64,000 nucleotides of DNA. Origin: Oenanthe sinensis (taxonomy: Eukaryota > Streptophyta > Magnoliopsida > Apiales > Apiaceae). Positions 11,349 through 22,644 of this stretch are shown one piece after another. How positions within the stretch are numbered: the stretch's first letter is position 1; each line of letters starts with the position of its first letter. A program made the translations under genes and the position numbers. Below the pieces are notes generated by a model. That model did not search any database. It was not told the DNA's origin and saw only the letters and a list, made by a program, of their open reading frames with translations. Location: contig JAPMAC010000207.1 of NCBI GenBank assembly GCA_028671895.1, positions 7,502,001 to 7,566,000 on the forward strand. The letters run 5' to 3'.

Positions 11349-12111
11349 TCTTTTCCCAGTTACACAAGTAGAAGGGGGGTTGAATACTTGTTTACTCTTT
11401 TTTCTTGATTAAAATTAACTTAATATAAATTAGAACTTTGAATTAATGAACAAAGAACAAACACAAAGATATGAATGAATACTGTTTGTATTATTAGTGT
11501 ATGAATACAAACTCTCCTAGGGTGTATACAAATCCTAGCAGCTTCTCTTTGTTTCTCACAACAACTCTCTTTATCTCTATGTTTCTCCAAAAATTTGACA
11601 AATAAATTAGGTTACATAGAGTGTTTATATAGAGAGTTTCCTATCAACTAATAACAGAAAATCAAATTACAATAGGAATAGAATTCTTAATTATTAGCTA
11701 ACAGTTTCCTTCTGTAATTCTCTTTCCTTCCCATAGCATATCTGCAATATATTTGCCTTTATCTTCGAAGACTTTCCATTATTGTGATCATCTTTCAAAT
11801 TCAGCTTAAGCTTTATAGACTCTGAAAATCTCCATACTCTAATAATTTTCAGTCTCTGACAGACTATAGACGCTGATAGTCTATAGACTCTAATTGAACT
11901 TCAGACATTGATTTGCATCCAGACTCTGATCTTATTTCTTAAGAAAAATATTATAAGTACAAATATTCTTGATACTTGTACAAGGACTAACTAGACTCTA
12001 ATTTATATTTAATTGTATTAGAGACTAGAAAGACTTGTTCTATTATAGATAGATCTATGCTAGACTTTGTTCTAGTATTTTGTACATCATCAACTGAATA
12101 TATTCCTAACA
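11349..12111 (-). repeat. 5' LTR of element A (about 763 bp)
   Basis: On the minus strand it begins TGTTAGGAATA at 12,111 and ends beside the primer-binding site; the last bases look mutated from CA. It holds a TATA box (11,624-11,631, TATATAAA) and, upstream of it, the CAGASTCTG array (11,812-12,065). The outer flank begins ATCAA (12,112-12,116). The other LTR has been lost or lies outside. Confidence 0.85.
11812..12065 (-). repeat. U3 motif array of element A: CAGASTCTG / AGACTCT words
   Basis: Exact AGACTCT occurs at 11,817, 11,885, 11,931 and 11,993, with variants between (CAGTCTCTG, AGACGCTG, AGACTATAG, AGACTTTG). The core CAGA(G/C)TCTG is a palindrome around its central base. The same word recurs about 15 times in the coding part of A. 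Confidence 0.8.
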
Positions 12112-13080
12112 ATCAAATTCCACATACAGTTAACAAGTCATTTATCACAATAAGAATAAATATAAAATATCTTATCTATGACGTGTTTCTCTATTAGCAA
12201 TTTTCACAACATTAGCAATGTTATTAAATCACATAAGATTTAAATCAAGTTCAAGCAAATGTTCAGGATATACCTAATCGTATAGAATAACCTATCTAAT
12301 TCCAGATATTCATTTTACTGCATTAAAAATCAAGTATGAAATATACTAACTTTAACTCATTAGTCCTAGCATGTCATATCTCATTCTTAGCAATCAATCA
12401 AGCATTTAAGTCCTAAGATGTTAACATACTGACATGAATATAATACATTTCAAAATATAATAATCATACAGTTCTGAATTAGACAAAGGGATACTAGTTA
12501 GAATGCGTACCTTTGAAGTGCATAGTGATTCATCTCCAGTGTTGGTCATTGATGCCAGATATCCATGTGGTTCATCACTGTCACAGATAAAATCAATTTT
12601 GCATTTAACTTCACCAACAAATGCTTTCCCTTGTTGTAACCTTACTAATGCTTGACATTCCTGCTTTTAACCCAACATAGTCTCTATCATCATTTGTTTG
12701 TTCAGGCTTTTTGAATTGTGCAACACAACCCTGATATTGTCTTGCTACTTTTAACCTCATATGTTCCTTCAGTTGTGACCTCTAACGATTCTTAAATCCA
12801 TTTTGTACAAGTACAATTGTATAAAAACTAGAATGATCAGTAGAGTCAAAGAAAAATTCAGCAGAGTTCTCTATTAATAAATATATCATTTTTTTACATT
12901 TGAGCAGTTTCTGCAACTATAACATAAACATTCGTAACATTCACAATAAATTCCGAATGCTCTGGAATAAACCTATTAATATGAAATAACCACTTTCCTC
13001 GAAACCGGGTCATATGCTCTGAGAATTAATTATGAGTCAAAACGAAGAATTTTCCAACTACAAACCTCTTTGGAAAAATG
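12112..13080. other. Unassigned sequence, probably interior of element D, with a short coding-like patch
   Basis: No long ORF. On the minus strand 12,515-12,655 reads openly (GKAFVGEVKCKIDF, then HGYLASMTN) and ends at a donor-like AAAG|GTACGC. An acceptor-like AG precedes it near 12,660. A second open patch lies at 12,695-12,780 (TTEGTYEVKSSK). I do not recognise the protein; it may be a captured or decayed exon. Confidence 0.35.
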
Positions 13081-13790
13081 GACCAAGATTTTTAATAACT
13101 TTAGATTATAAATTAAATCCATATAAATTTAAATAATAAATTTACCTAAATTAAATTTATAAATTAAATTTATTTAAATTAAATTTATAAAATAAAAAAT
13201 TTTAAGTTTAAATAGTAAACTAATTTAAAATAAATTTATAAAATAAATTTATTTAAATAAAATTTATAAAATAAAATTATCTAAATTTGAATTCAAAAAA
13301 TAAATTTATTTAAACAAATTTAAATAGTAAACCTAAATCTATTTAAATTTAGAGATTAAATTTATTTAATTTAAATTTATAAAATAAATTTATTTAAATT
13401 AAGTTTAAAAAATAAAAAAAATCAAGTTTAAATAATAAACTCATTTAAATTAAATTTAGAAAATAAATTTATTTTTAATAAAATTTATAAAATAAACTCA
13501 ACTAAATTTATATTTATAAAATAAAATTATCTAAAAAAATTTAAATTATAAAAGGAAATGAATTTAAATTTAGAGAATAAATTTATTTATTTTAAATTTA
13601 TAAAATAAACTTATTTAAATAAAGTTTATAAAATAAACTTTTTCAAGTTTAAATAATAAACTCATTTAAATTAAATTCATAAAATAAATTTATTCTAAAT
13701 AAAATTTATAAAATAAATTTATTTAACAAGGTCTCTAAACATTTGAAGTACAAATAGTTTCGGTACCCTGAGTTTCACTGGGTTACGGAT
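13080..13790 (-). repeat. AT-rich leader downstream of the D LTR
   Basis: Irregular repetition of AAATAAATTTATTTAAA and TTATAAAATAAA. It ends in ATTTAACAAGG (about 13,723), a junction also found in the leader of element B (about 15,738). This marks both as homologous 5' leaders. Confidence 0.7.
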
Positions 13791-13828
13791 CTTGATTTAT
13801 ATATCAATTAACGGGATCTAATATCAAT

Positions 13829-14905
13829 AGTTGGGTCCTAGAAGTATCGTAGAAGGGGAGTTGAATGCGATACTCACAACAATTGAAAATTCTTTTCAGA
13901 ATATGCAGAATTAAATTATTGCTTTTTCTGAGAGTTTGAGTCCTTGTAGTGTTTAGGAGGCTGACTTACTAGCTTTCTATTTTCATGAATAAACAATTAA
14001 AATCTAGAAAATTAGCAAGTAAGTAAACAAGATTCAAGTTAAATACGTATATTAAACTTGAAAGGCTGTTACAATATTCTGTAGAATATTTCTTAATGCC
14101 TAGATAAATTTGACATGAACTGTTCTACTTATGGAATTAAATTCAAACTAGCACAGAAAATCTGTGAATAAGACAATCAGACAAATTACTGAATTTGAAT
14201 TGTTTTTCAACATGAAATTATGAAGCACTAGCCTCATATTTATAGAGGATGGGAAGCTTGTATGACTTTTCAACTAGGACATTTTTCAAACAATTTTTAA
14301 GACTTGTATGACTTTCTGAAAGTGCTCGGTACGACTTTTCCATTCGATATGACCTTTCAGAAACACGGTATGACTTTTCATTAGAAGCTCAGTATGACTT
14401 TCTTCAAAAGTAATTTGGTATGACCTTCTAATTTGCTCAGTATGACTTTTCTTAAATCAATACAGTTCTTTTACAGACAATGTGGTTGTATCCTTAGATC
14501 CATGTTGGCTGTAATTATGTATTCCAGATGATCTGCAATGTTAGCACGAACTTTCTGTAATCTCCTTGTAGAATAATCTTTAAGGCTTATACTGAGATGT
14601 CAGGTAGTCAAGTCTGTTTTCCTTCACTACTTAAACCCCAAAGATTTTTCATCCAAAAATATTCAACTCAAATCAACCAAAAACTGTACTCAGATAATTT
14701 CTTCTTTTTCAGCTTACGAAATATTAGTGGGATCCTATGGAGTAAACCTATGAGGAAATTAATACCACCTCTTCTACAACCTGTTCCAGAATTAATCTCA
14801 TTGGGTTTTCTTCAGTCAATTTTAGTTGTCTTCAATACCCGAAAAAATCTTCAACAACTACTTCTTAAGCACCCTCGATTAATATTTACGAAAAATTTAA
14901 ATTTA
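13829..14905 (-). repeat. LTR of element D (5'-type; outer boundary approximate)
   Basis: The 3' end of the LTR (plus-strand start at 13,829) and its first 250 bp align with the B LTR at 15,814 (shared AGTATCGTAGA, AATAAACAATTAA, CTAGAAAATTAGCAAGTA). A degraded primer-binding site lies just below it (about 13,811-13,826). The TATA box TATAAATA is at 14,237-14,244 on the minus strand. The start is unclear; AAATTTACA near 14,897 is one candidate. Confidence 0.65.
14252..14450 (-). repeat. U3 motif array of D: GTATGACTTTTC repeats
   Basis: Eight or so copies of G(G/T)TATGAC(C/T)TT(T/C), spaced about 20-35 bp, immediately upstream of the minus-strand TATA box. Element B has a different motif at the equivalent place. 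Confidence 0.85.
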
Positions 14906-15800
14906 CAGAATTTTTAATTTTCTTAGAAAATAAATTAATCAAAAATAAAAATTTACAGATAATTAATTTTTAAGAATATTTGAAATTTCTTAAAAAATTA
15001 AAAATTCATAAATTAATATTTTAAGAAAAAATTTAGTTCTCAAGAATTTTAAATTTTTTGGAAAAATAAATAAATTTAAAATAAAAAATTAAAGAGTACA
15101 AAACTTGGGGTACCAAATAGCATTTTGATACATATGTCGATTTTTTTTACTACTTACAAAACTAAGTGTCGATTTGCATGTACCTTGGCGCGTGCGTCTC
15201 CACTTGACTTTGGATGAACTCAAGACAGTGGACCTTCGATTTATTAGTTTCGGTTATTTTCAAGTCCAAATGTGTCGATTTGTTTTTTTTTCAACTCGAC
15301 ACATGTTATATGTGTCAAATTTTGTTTGTTTTCAACTCGACACATGCTTTTGTCATGTTTTTTTTTCAACTCGACACATGCTTCTTTGACAATCAGCTGC
15401 TCATTTTGTAAAAACGCACCAAGTAAAATGTTTAAATAATAAAAAAAACTTTTATAAAATTTATAAAATAAACTAATAAAAGTTTATAAAAATAAATTTT
15501 ATAAAAGTTTATAAAATAAATTGTATTTGAAATTTATAAAATAAACTAATTAAAATTTATAACATAAACTAATAAAAGTTTATAAAATTAATTTTATAAA
15601 AGCTTATAAAATAAATTTTAATTAAAATTTATAAAATAAACTAATTAAAATTTATAACATAAACTAATAAAAGTTTATAAAATAAATTTTGTAAAGTTTA
15701 TAAAATAAACTTATTAAAAGTTTATAATTAAACTTATTTAACAAGGCTTCCTTTTAAGTCCAAACATCTTCAGATCCTGATTTGTATATCAATCTGCAAA
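14906..15800 (-). repeat. Leader of element B with TGTCGA words and AT-rich repeats
   Basis: 15,130-15,385 holds TGTCGATTT three times and CAACTCGACACATG three times (about 15,290, 15,334, 15,367), the last being the reverse complement of the same GTGTCGA core. 15,420-15,740 is a run of degenerate AAATAAACTAATAAAAGTTTAT units. No ORF. It lies directly inside the B primer-binding site. Confidence 0.7.
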
Positions 15801-15811
15801 CTTTGATACCA
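15801..15811 (-). promoter_or_regulatory. Primer-binding site of element B
   Basis: TGGTATCAAAG on the minus strand, the Sirevirus-style initiator tRNA-Met site, immediately after the LTR end. Confidence 0.85.
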
Positions 15812-15813
15812 AT

Positions 15814-17432
15814 TGTTGGTCCCGGAAGTATCGTAGAGGGGGGTTTATACGATACTCACTAAATTAAAAAATTCTTTCGAATCTTGTATGGATAAATAAT
15901 TTAGAGTTCAGTTAGTGGGCTCAAATTCATGAGGTGAATAGTGTTTAGGAGCTTGGCTTACTATTTTTCCGTATTTATGAATAAACAATTAAGATCTAGA
16001 AAATTAGCAAGTAATTTAACGATACAAGTTTCGGGGAATATATCTTTCGTATATAAACCTAGAGGGGTGCTAAACCCGGTTTTAATGAACCGGTTTCCGA
16101 AGAACAAATTAGTTCTTCGCTACAACAAAGAGACCTGACTGATTCCTATTACAATGTATAGATCTGTGAATGTACAAAAGGAAATCAATCTAACATATAA
16201 TGTTTTATAATAGCCCTATATATTTACAACATAATGAACTGGCTAGATTATAAAACTCCGGTGAAGAAGGTATGTGTATAGCTTTGTATCTCTTCTTCTC
16301 CGGCTTTTGTCTCTCTATGTATCTCTTTGTGTAGTTGTGTGTATTATTACTGACATCAAATGAATTAGATTCATTTGTTTATATAGTGTAGGTTTTACAA
16401 TAATTGAACTACATTTGTGAGTTTCAAATTCTTCTCCCCTGTATGTTGACTTGAGTTGACTTTGAGAAACCCGGGGATATTTTCTAGGTGTTGAATATTG
16501 TTTCCATGTACTTGAACTTAGAAAATAATCCTTGGTGTCTATTTCTTCTTCACTTCAAGCTAGGTGTCGATTTTAACTTCAATATATATATGCCTTAGAC
16601 AAATCAAAGACCTAGGTATCGAATTCTATGCTAAGTAATACATGGGTGTCGAATTCTCCTTGCCATGACTTAGTTCAAATCTTTTCAAGCAAAGAAGCTA
16701 GGTGTCGAATTGCTCTTCTATGTAAGACTAGGTGTCGAATTTCTTCACATAATGTTACTAGGTATCGATTTTCTTCATCTTGTATAAACACTTGGAGTAA
16801 TTTTAACTTCTATTCAATCCTTGTATACTTGGCTTCTGTCAATTCTTCTTGTAAAATGAACATAACCAAATACTTTGTGTTGACACTTAGTGCACTGGTC
16901 TGGTTCACAAGTGACTAACACTGATCTTGATCTTCATATTCTCATTTAAATCAAATGACAAGAACGCATCAATTATTTATTGCTTCGAACACTTACTGTC
17001 AATAAACATTGTACTTTCACTAGAACCTTTTCTGGTACTTAGACAATGTCTTCATTACTACTACAATCTTGAATACTTCATTTTCTGTTTTTCACAGATG
17101 CCTAAATATATAAACGAACTTCTTTCAATGAGTATACCATCAAGACTTAAGTTGTTTCTTTAACCCTTGTCTTTACCATGTCTTCAATTATTCTAGATTT
17201 CTATGCTTCGAACACTGTCTATCTTCAATCAATGCTTTACACTTAAATCTTCTAGTGGCACTTCTATACTGAAGCTTTAACACTTCTGAAACCCTAAAAG
17301 TCTTCAACCATTATTCTTCACTGTGGCATGAACATATTAATGAACTTCTTTCAGTGACCTGTAGTATTATTTACTTGTCCTGTTCTAGTTTTGAGTTATC
17401 ATGATTACTATTCATACAGTTTCGTAATCTCA
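15814..17432 (-). repeat. 5' LTR of element B (about 1,619 bp)
   Basis: Minus strand: starts TGAGATTACG at 17,432 and ends CCGGGACCAACA at 15,814. The TATA box TATATAAA is at 16,378-16,385. It is inserted in element C gag. One alternative cannot be excluded: GGTGAGAT just outside the start resembles a polypurine tract, so the LTR might be shared by tandem copies. Confidence 0.75.
16484..16775 (-). repeat. U3 motif array of B: TAGGTGTCGAATT repeats
   Basis: Seven copies of (C/T)TAGGT(G/A)TCGA(A/T)TT on the plus strand (about 16,500, 16,561, 16,614, 16,646, 16,700, 16,729, 16,759), upstream of the minus-strand TATA box. The central TCGA is palindromic. Confidence 0.9.
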
Positions 17433-18556
17433 CCAACAAGAAACTAATTGAGGAAAAATAGAATTTGTAGATATGTTAGGTATAACAGGCATTTCAGATT
17501 TACACTGCACAGATAGATTATTTTTACTACCATATTTAACACATATTTTTCTAGGAGCATACATGTCAGGTGTGTAGTTGTTGTGCTTATTTATGCCTAC
17601 CTTACAATTTCTATTCTTTTTATTTTTCCCATTAGGCTTAGTTTCAGTCTTTATCTTTTCTAATTTTTCTTTCAACTAGTTCTTAGATAAATATCCTATA
17701 TTGGCCTTCTCAACTCTGTTTTGAGGATTAGAGGAGCTATATTCTTCTACAAATGTAACATGTCTGTTAAGCTTAGTTTTTACAATAGAGTGTTTAACAG
17801 TTGATGATTTTTCAATCGATAGATAATTATCCATTGAGTCAACGTTATCAATCGATGGATAATCTTTATCAGTTGATTTAGGATTAGCAATCGATTGCTC
17901 CTTATTTGATGATTGATTCTCATCAATAGCTAATTTATCAAGAGTTTTAGACAATATGGTGAAAGAGTTTGATCCATGAATATCATTAAACTTTTTACTA
18001 GCTTTACTGGATCTGTACCATTTGTCAATGATTCTTAATTCTTCTTCTAGTTGTTCCTTCAATATTTCTATCTTCTTTTTACACTCAACTAATTCTTCTC
18101 TAGCATCTTTGTTTTCCATCTTGAGTCAATCCATTTTCACAAACTCACCCTCTAGATATGTATTTCTATCAGTCGAAGATTCCAATGAGCTTTTGAGTCT
18201 AGTGTTTTCTTTGTTTAACGATTTAAGAGTATCATGCAACTTATACAATTCATTAGACATTTCAGTAATTGTAGTATTGCATTTATCTTTGGATAACTCA
18301 GATAGATTTGTAGAGATTACCTGATTGCTAGAGGAACTAGCATCCTGATCATCATGGTTGACCATAAGTGCAAGATTGATGAATTCTTCTTCTGAAGAAT
18401 CATCCTCAGCAGCCCAGTCATTTTCTTCTGTAACAAAAGCCTTTTCCTTTTGTTTTAGCAAATCAAAGTACTTTTTCTTGTAATCAATACCACCACTGAA
18501 CTTTGATTTCTTCTCCATTTTTGGTTTTTTATATTTATTAGAAAAGTGACCAGCCA
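17433..18556 (-). pseudogene. Element C gag, C-terminal half
   Basis: It begins (minus) at 18,556 with the second half of a CCHC knuckle (G-H-F-S-N-K-Y; the last Cys is Tyr), whose first half is at 50,141-50,152. It then carries Lys-rich sequence, a coiled coil (about 17,990-18,300) and a second knuckle near 17,520-17,560 with one Cys replaced. Frames change near 18,120 and 17,676. Codons at 17,815-17,910 contain four CAATCGAT/ATCCATCGAT words matching the C LTR array. The left end is cut by element B. Confidence 0.85.
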
Positions 18557-19885
18557 TGTTAGGTCCAAAATCATCATAGATGGGGGGTTGAATATGATAT
18601 GGTAGATTTTTCATTTAATTGCGAATTAAGTATTTTTGTTCTTGAGATATGAAAATGGCAGTTATTGAAATACAAAGATTCGGGGAAATAAAGATATATT
18701 ATTAAATCCCCGAGTGCTACACTTCTAATCAAAATGATTAGCTTCAATGGGTTCAATCAATATTACAACAGATATACAGTTGGGTGAGTTAATGTGTGTC
18801 TTTAAAGGAGCTCCCGTCTGTATGTCTTTTGTGTTGAAGATGAATGAATCCTTACTGTCCGTATTGATTTCAACCATATATATTATGTAGGCTTTTTGGA
18901 AATTGATTTCCAACAATGTATAAGTCCTATATTGCGCCTGTAGAGGGTGAGTGGTGTATAGGCGCAACTAAGCAGTTTGTTGCGCCTTGATATTTGTTGC
19001 GCCATGCTTTGTTGTGCCACTAAGTGCTTATTGCGCCTCTATATCAATGTTAGTTGCACCTATACACTAGTTGCCTTGTATAGGCGCCACTAACTGACTT
19101 AGAAAACATTTCATAAGCTATGTTGCACCTTGATTCCCTTTTGTTGCGCTTGCACACTAGTTGCAGTGTGTAGGCACCACAAGGTCTTTTAAACAACTTA
19201 TGTTGCACTTCAACTTAGGTATATTGCGTCTGCACTCTCATTCCCTTGTGTAGGTGCCACAAAAAATTTAATTAATATTTCCTTAGCTTTGAACTTGATT
19301 TGTTGCACCTAATCAAAGTTTGTTGCGCTTCATACACTGATTCAACTGTGTAGGAACCACCAAATGTAGTATTACTTCCCTTAAAAAATATATTGAATTC
19401 TTGAACTATTTACCACTTAGTTTTCACTCTTCTGGCTTGATCAACTGATTTTCTTCTGATTAACCAAGACAATTCTTTTCTTGTTGTGCTGACGCTTAGT
19501 GCTCTGGTCTGGTTCACAATCGACTAACACTGAATTGAATTCCCTTGACTTCTGTTCTGTTTAAGGTGATTAACTTTGGTCTGTTGCATTACTTCTGATC
19601 ACTGAAGCCCTTTGAATTTTACTTAAATCACTACACTTTCTTTAGTCTGAAAACTTCTGAACCCTTATTTGTTGCTGAGGCCTGAACATTTTAGTGAACT
19701 TCTCTCGCTGACGTTCAGTAAGCCTTTCATCTTGAATGCTCTGCAATGAGGTATGTGTGATTCCTGTTTACATGTCCTTCTGGATTCCTGTGCTGTATAT
19801 TAGTATTATTTAACTTTCTTTGTTTCTTAGTTGAGTTATCATTATCACTATCACTATTACATATTACGTTATATTATGCTTTACA
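18557..19885 (-). repeat. 3' LTR of element S (1,329 bp)
   Basis: Minus strand: starts TGTAAAGCATAAT at 19,885 and ends GGACCTAACA at 18,557. The TATA box TATATATGG is near 18,876-18,884. The array of GCGCC words spans 18,931-19,335. By eye about 14 differences separate it from the 5' LTR over the last 200 bp. Confidence 0.95.
18931..19335 (-). repeat. U3 motif array of S (3' LTR): TTGCGCC / GGCGCAAC hairpin words
   Basis: About a dozen TTGCGCC, TTGCACC, GGCGCAAC and GGCGCCAC words, arranged so that neighbours form imperfect inverted repeats around a 4-6 base loop. They lie directly upstream of the TATA box. Several CpG sites have decayed to CA or TG. Confidence 0.9.
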
Positions 19886-19900
19886 ATCTCCCCATATTTG
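19886..19900 (-). promoter_or_regulatory. Polypurine tract of S
   Basis: CAAATATGGGGAGAT on the minus strand abuts the LTR start. Confidence 0.9.
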
Positions 19901-19995
19901 GTTGTTAGAGTTCGACAAGCAAATCCTATGAGAGGATAACTCAACTGATACTTACAAGAAAAAGTAAAGTGTAGAAAGACAGTAAATAATATTAA

Positions 19996-20660
19996 TTACA
20001 TTCTGGACTGGATTTTACATTTCCAGATTTCTTTGAGTACAATAGAAGTTTGTTCCTCTAGCCTGAACAAATAATTATATGATCTTCTGCTTCTTTGTAC
20101 TAAGTCTTGCTTGTTCTTTGATCTTGTTTCGGAGTAATGCTTTCTCAGCTCTTCTTCTTTCTACTCCAACCTTGCCTTGACTAGATCCCTACCTTCCACT
20201 TCAAGAGTATTGACAGGAGGTGGTTATTCCAGTTTCTTCAAAACATCAGTGGGAAATGCCGTTGAATTTGTCTTAGAGATTGACTCGAAGGCTAGAGATT
20301 GTCTCTTTGAAAACACAAAAACTGTTATTCTCTTCGGAAAGCCTTTTACTTTGTCAGTGTCATACATCGACTCTTCTGTCAGTTTCTCCATCAGTACATC
20401 TTGAATCATCCTCAAAGCCTTCTTGTCTGATTTGACAGTGGATCTCTTAACCCTAGAAAAGACTTTTTGAATAATTTCAGAATTATTTCACTTCAGTTTT
20501 GATAGTTCCTTTTTCTTATCCACTCCATTTTTCTTGAATAGGAAGTACTTTGTTCCATTTGCTTCCGTCTGAATGCAAGGTTCAGAATCCCTTATGGTTT
20601 CGAGTTCTTCAATTCCATCCTCTCTTCTCACATATACTGGATCTTGGTAATATCTGGTGG
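19996..20660 (-). pseudogene. Element S env-like ORF, C-terminal part
   Basis: The minus strand reads openly from 20,660 (RYYQDPVYVRRED) to a TAA at 19,996-19,998, with internal stops near 20,170, 20,220 and 20,480. It is charged and helix-prone. It continues the ORF at 38,140-41,430 across the gypsy insertion G. By position it is the third ORF of a Sirevirus; its function is unknown. Confidence 0.7.
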
Positions 20661-22296
20661 TCTCTATAAGATATCTTTATGATATTTTTATTGCTCTGTT
20701 CAGCAATACACGGATTGGAATACAGTTTATAAAACACAAATAAGATATATAATTTGATAATAATAAATAAACTTTAATTTTTAAAGACACGGCTGAAGCA
20801 AAGAGGGTTAGGATATTTCATACCGATACAAAACAGATAACATATACACACATCATAGGGTACCTAATGCGTGCAAAAACCGGACAACGTGTACGGCATA
20901 TACAACGTCACCGACAAATATCAAATCACAAATCAAATCAAATATCTGGATGCACCCACGTATCCTCAAACAAAAATCAAATGCGCAAAGCTCGCCACCT
21001 GAGCTATCAGAAGGATACGCCGTGACTAATCACATTGCCACGGAAGTGTCATGCCACTGGTGCCACAATGACATGGGTGTAGTACCCCTACAACTGGTTA
21101 ACTCGGTATACCATATATCACTCTAAGGGTTCAAATAAAATAATTTTCATAATTTTAAAGTCACATGAACAGATATTTCAAATATTCTAAGCAGATATGT
21201 AACATACATAATTTTCGAAAATCGCAGAGACAAATATTTAAATATTTCGAAACAGACTTTAAAATAATTTTCGGAGAATCAAAACAGTTAAAACGGATAT
21301 TAACGAATGAAACAGATTTACGAACAGAATGAATTAAATATAATTAATCCTAAAAAGAGTAGCGCTGAAGAGAAAGATGACGGAATCCGTACCTTGAAAT
21401 AGCAATCTCAGACACTAACGAAAACTCGAACTAGCAATTTCAGACACTAACAAAAACTCGAACTAGAAATTTCAGACACTAACGAAAACTGCATAGACCC
21501 ACAAAATTTATGGTTCACGATCTGTTCTTCTTGATCAAGACAATTCAATGCGTCCAAAGTACCAAATAGCGCCTCTGTATTTCTTTCTTATGCGGACTCC
21601 ACTTTAAGGTTTAATAAAACTCACGGTTGTGTATACATGGGTCTTGTATATATACTGAATAAAATAATCCTTAACACCCAATCGAAAATATCACATTTCA
21701 AACGTCGAACTTCTTCATACTCCAATTCTGCCCAGATCTGTATTTTACATTTTTGACCCTCTAAACAATGTTTTCTGGAAAAACTTAAAATACAACAATC
21801 GTAGAGAACGAAAAGATCTTTTTAAAAAATCCAGAATCAATGAATTCCGACTTACGATGAATTTATTACAAATTTTACAAGACAGCTGATTTGTGTATGA
21901 ATAATCCTACGAATTTTACAAACAAAGATGAAGAAAAAGAATAAAGATTTGTGTATCGAGAGAGATTTACATCTGTTTAGTCTTGGTGGCTAAAAAGAAT
22001 ATGAAAGAATGAGGAGATCTTAATCTATATATAGATTTTTAAAACCCTACAACAAAACCTACTACGATTCAAATACCAATATTCGAAAACCCGTTATTCT
22101 AATCCAATTTTAATTCCTAATCTCTATCTAATTTTAATCTTTTTTTTATTATTATTAATCTATTTTATTGCAAATTCTATTTTTAATCAAATTCAATATA
22201 ATAAATATTATGGTGAAAGAAAATAATCTTTACAAATTCTAATCTACTTCTAATTATTATTACTAATATCTAAATAAATAAATTACGGATATTACA
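20661..22296 (-). repeat. 3' LTR of gypsy element G (about 1,636 bp)
   Basis: Minus strand: starts TGTAATATCCG at 22,296, preceded by the purine tract GAGAGGG. It runs to about 20,661, where env-like coding of S resumes. No ORF of note. The terminal CA is not visible, so the left border could be off by a few bases. Confidence 0.65.
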
Positions 22297-22404
22297 TATA
22301 TACCCTCTCAAAAAATGATTCCGTCCCCGGAAACGAACGAAACTAAAACTCATTCCTGAATCAAATAAGTGTGGATATTTATCACAGATAGATTCTTCTA
22401 ATTC

Positions 22405-22639
22405 CTAAGTAGCCTCTCTCTCAGAATGATTCTTCCACAAAACTTTAACAAACAGAATGATTCTCTTCCTCATAAGTCGCTCCTCTAAAACTAAGATAGT
22501 TTCAGTCTCCTCCTCACAAGAAAGATCTTCCCTAATCTTATGTAACGAATATTGAACTACGTGCAACAGATGATACTTGTAGCCTCTTAAAACAGACATA
22601 TGGAACATATTATGCACATGGGATAACTATGGTGGCAAT
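22405..22639 (-). pseudogene. Element G integrase, C-terminal end
   Basis: It encodes the conserved tail of plant chromovirus integrase: HNMFHMSVLRGYK, then FVKVLWKNHSEREAT. It joins in sense to the integrase piece at 36,794-37,582 once L (22,645-36,788) and one GCTAC are set aside. A stop lies just after the junction (near 22,628) and another after REAT. Confidence 0.9.
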
Positions 22640-22644
22640 GCTAC
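22640..22644. repeat. Target-site duplication of L, left copy
   Basis: GCTAC immediately before TGTGACG. The identical right copy is at 36,789-36,793. Confidence 0.95.

Noticed and set aside
13080..15740. AT-rich tracts considered as centromeric or scaffold DNA
   Set aside because: They sit directly after primer-binding sites and share a junction word, so they are retrotransposon leaders.
17420..17440. GGTGAGAT beside the B LTR considered as a polypurine tract, making the LTR the 3' LTR of element C
   Set aside because: The B LTR is followed by its own primer-binding site and does not match the C 5' LTR; insertion into C gag explains it better, though tandem structure is not fully excluded.
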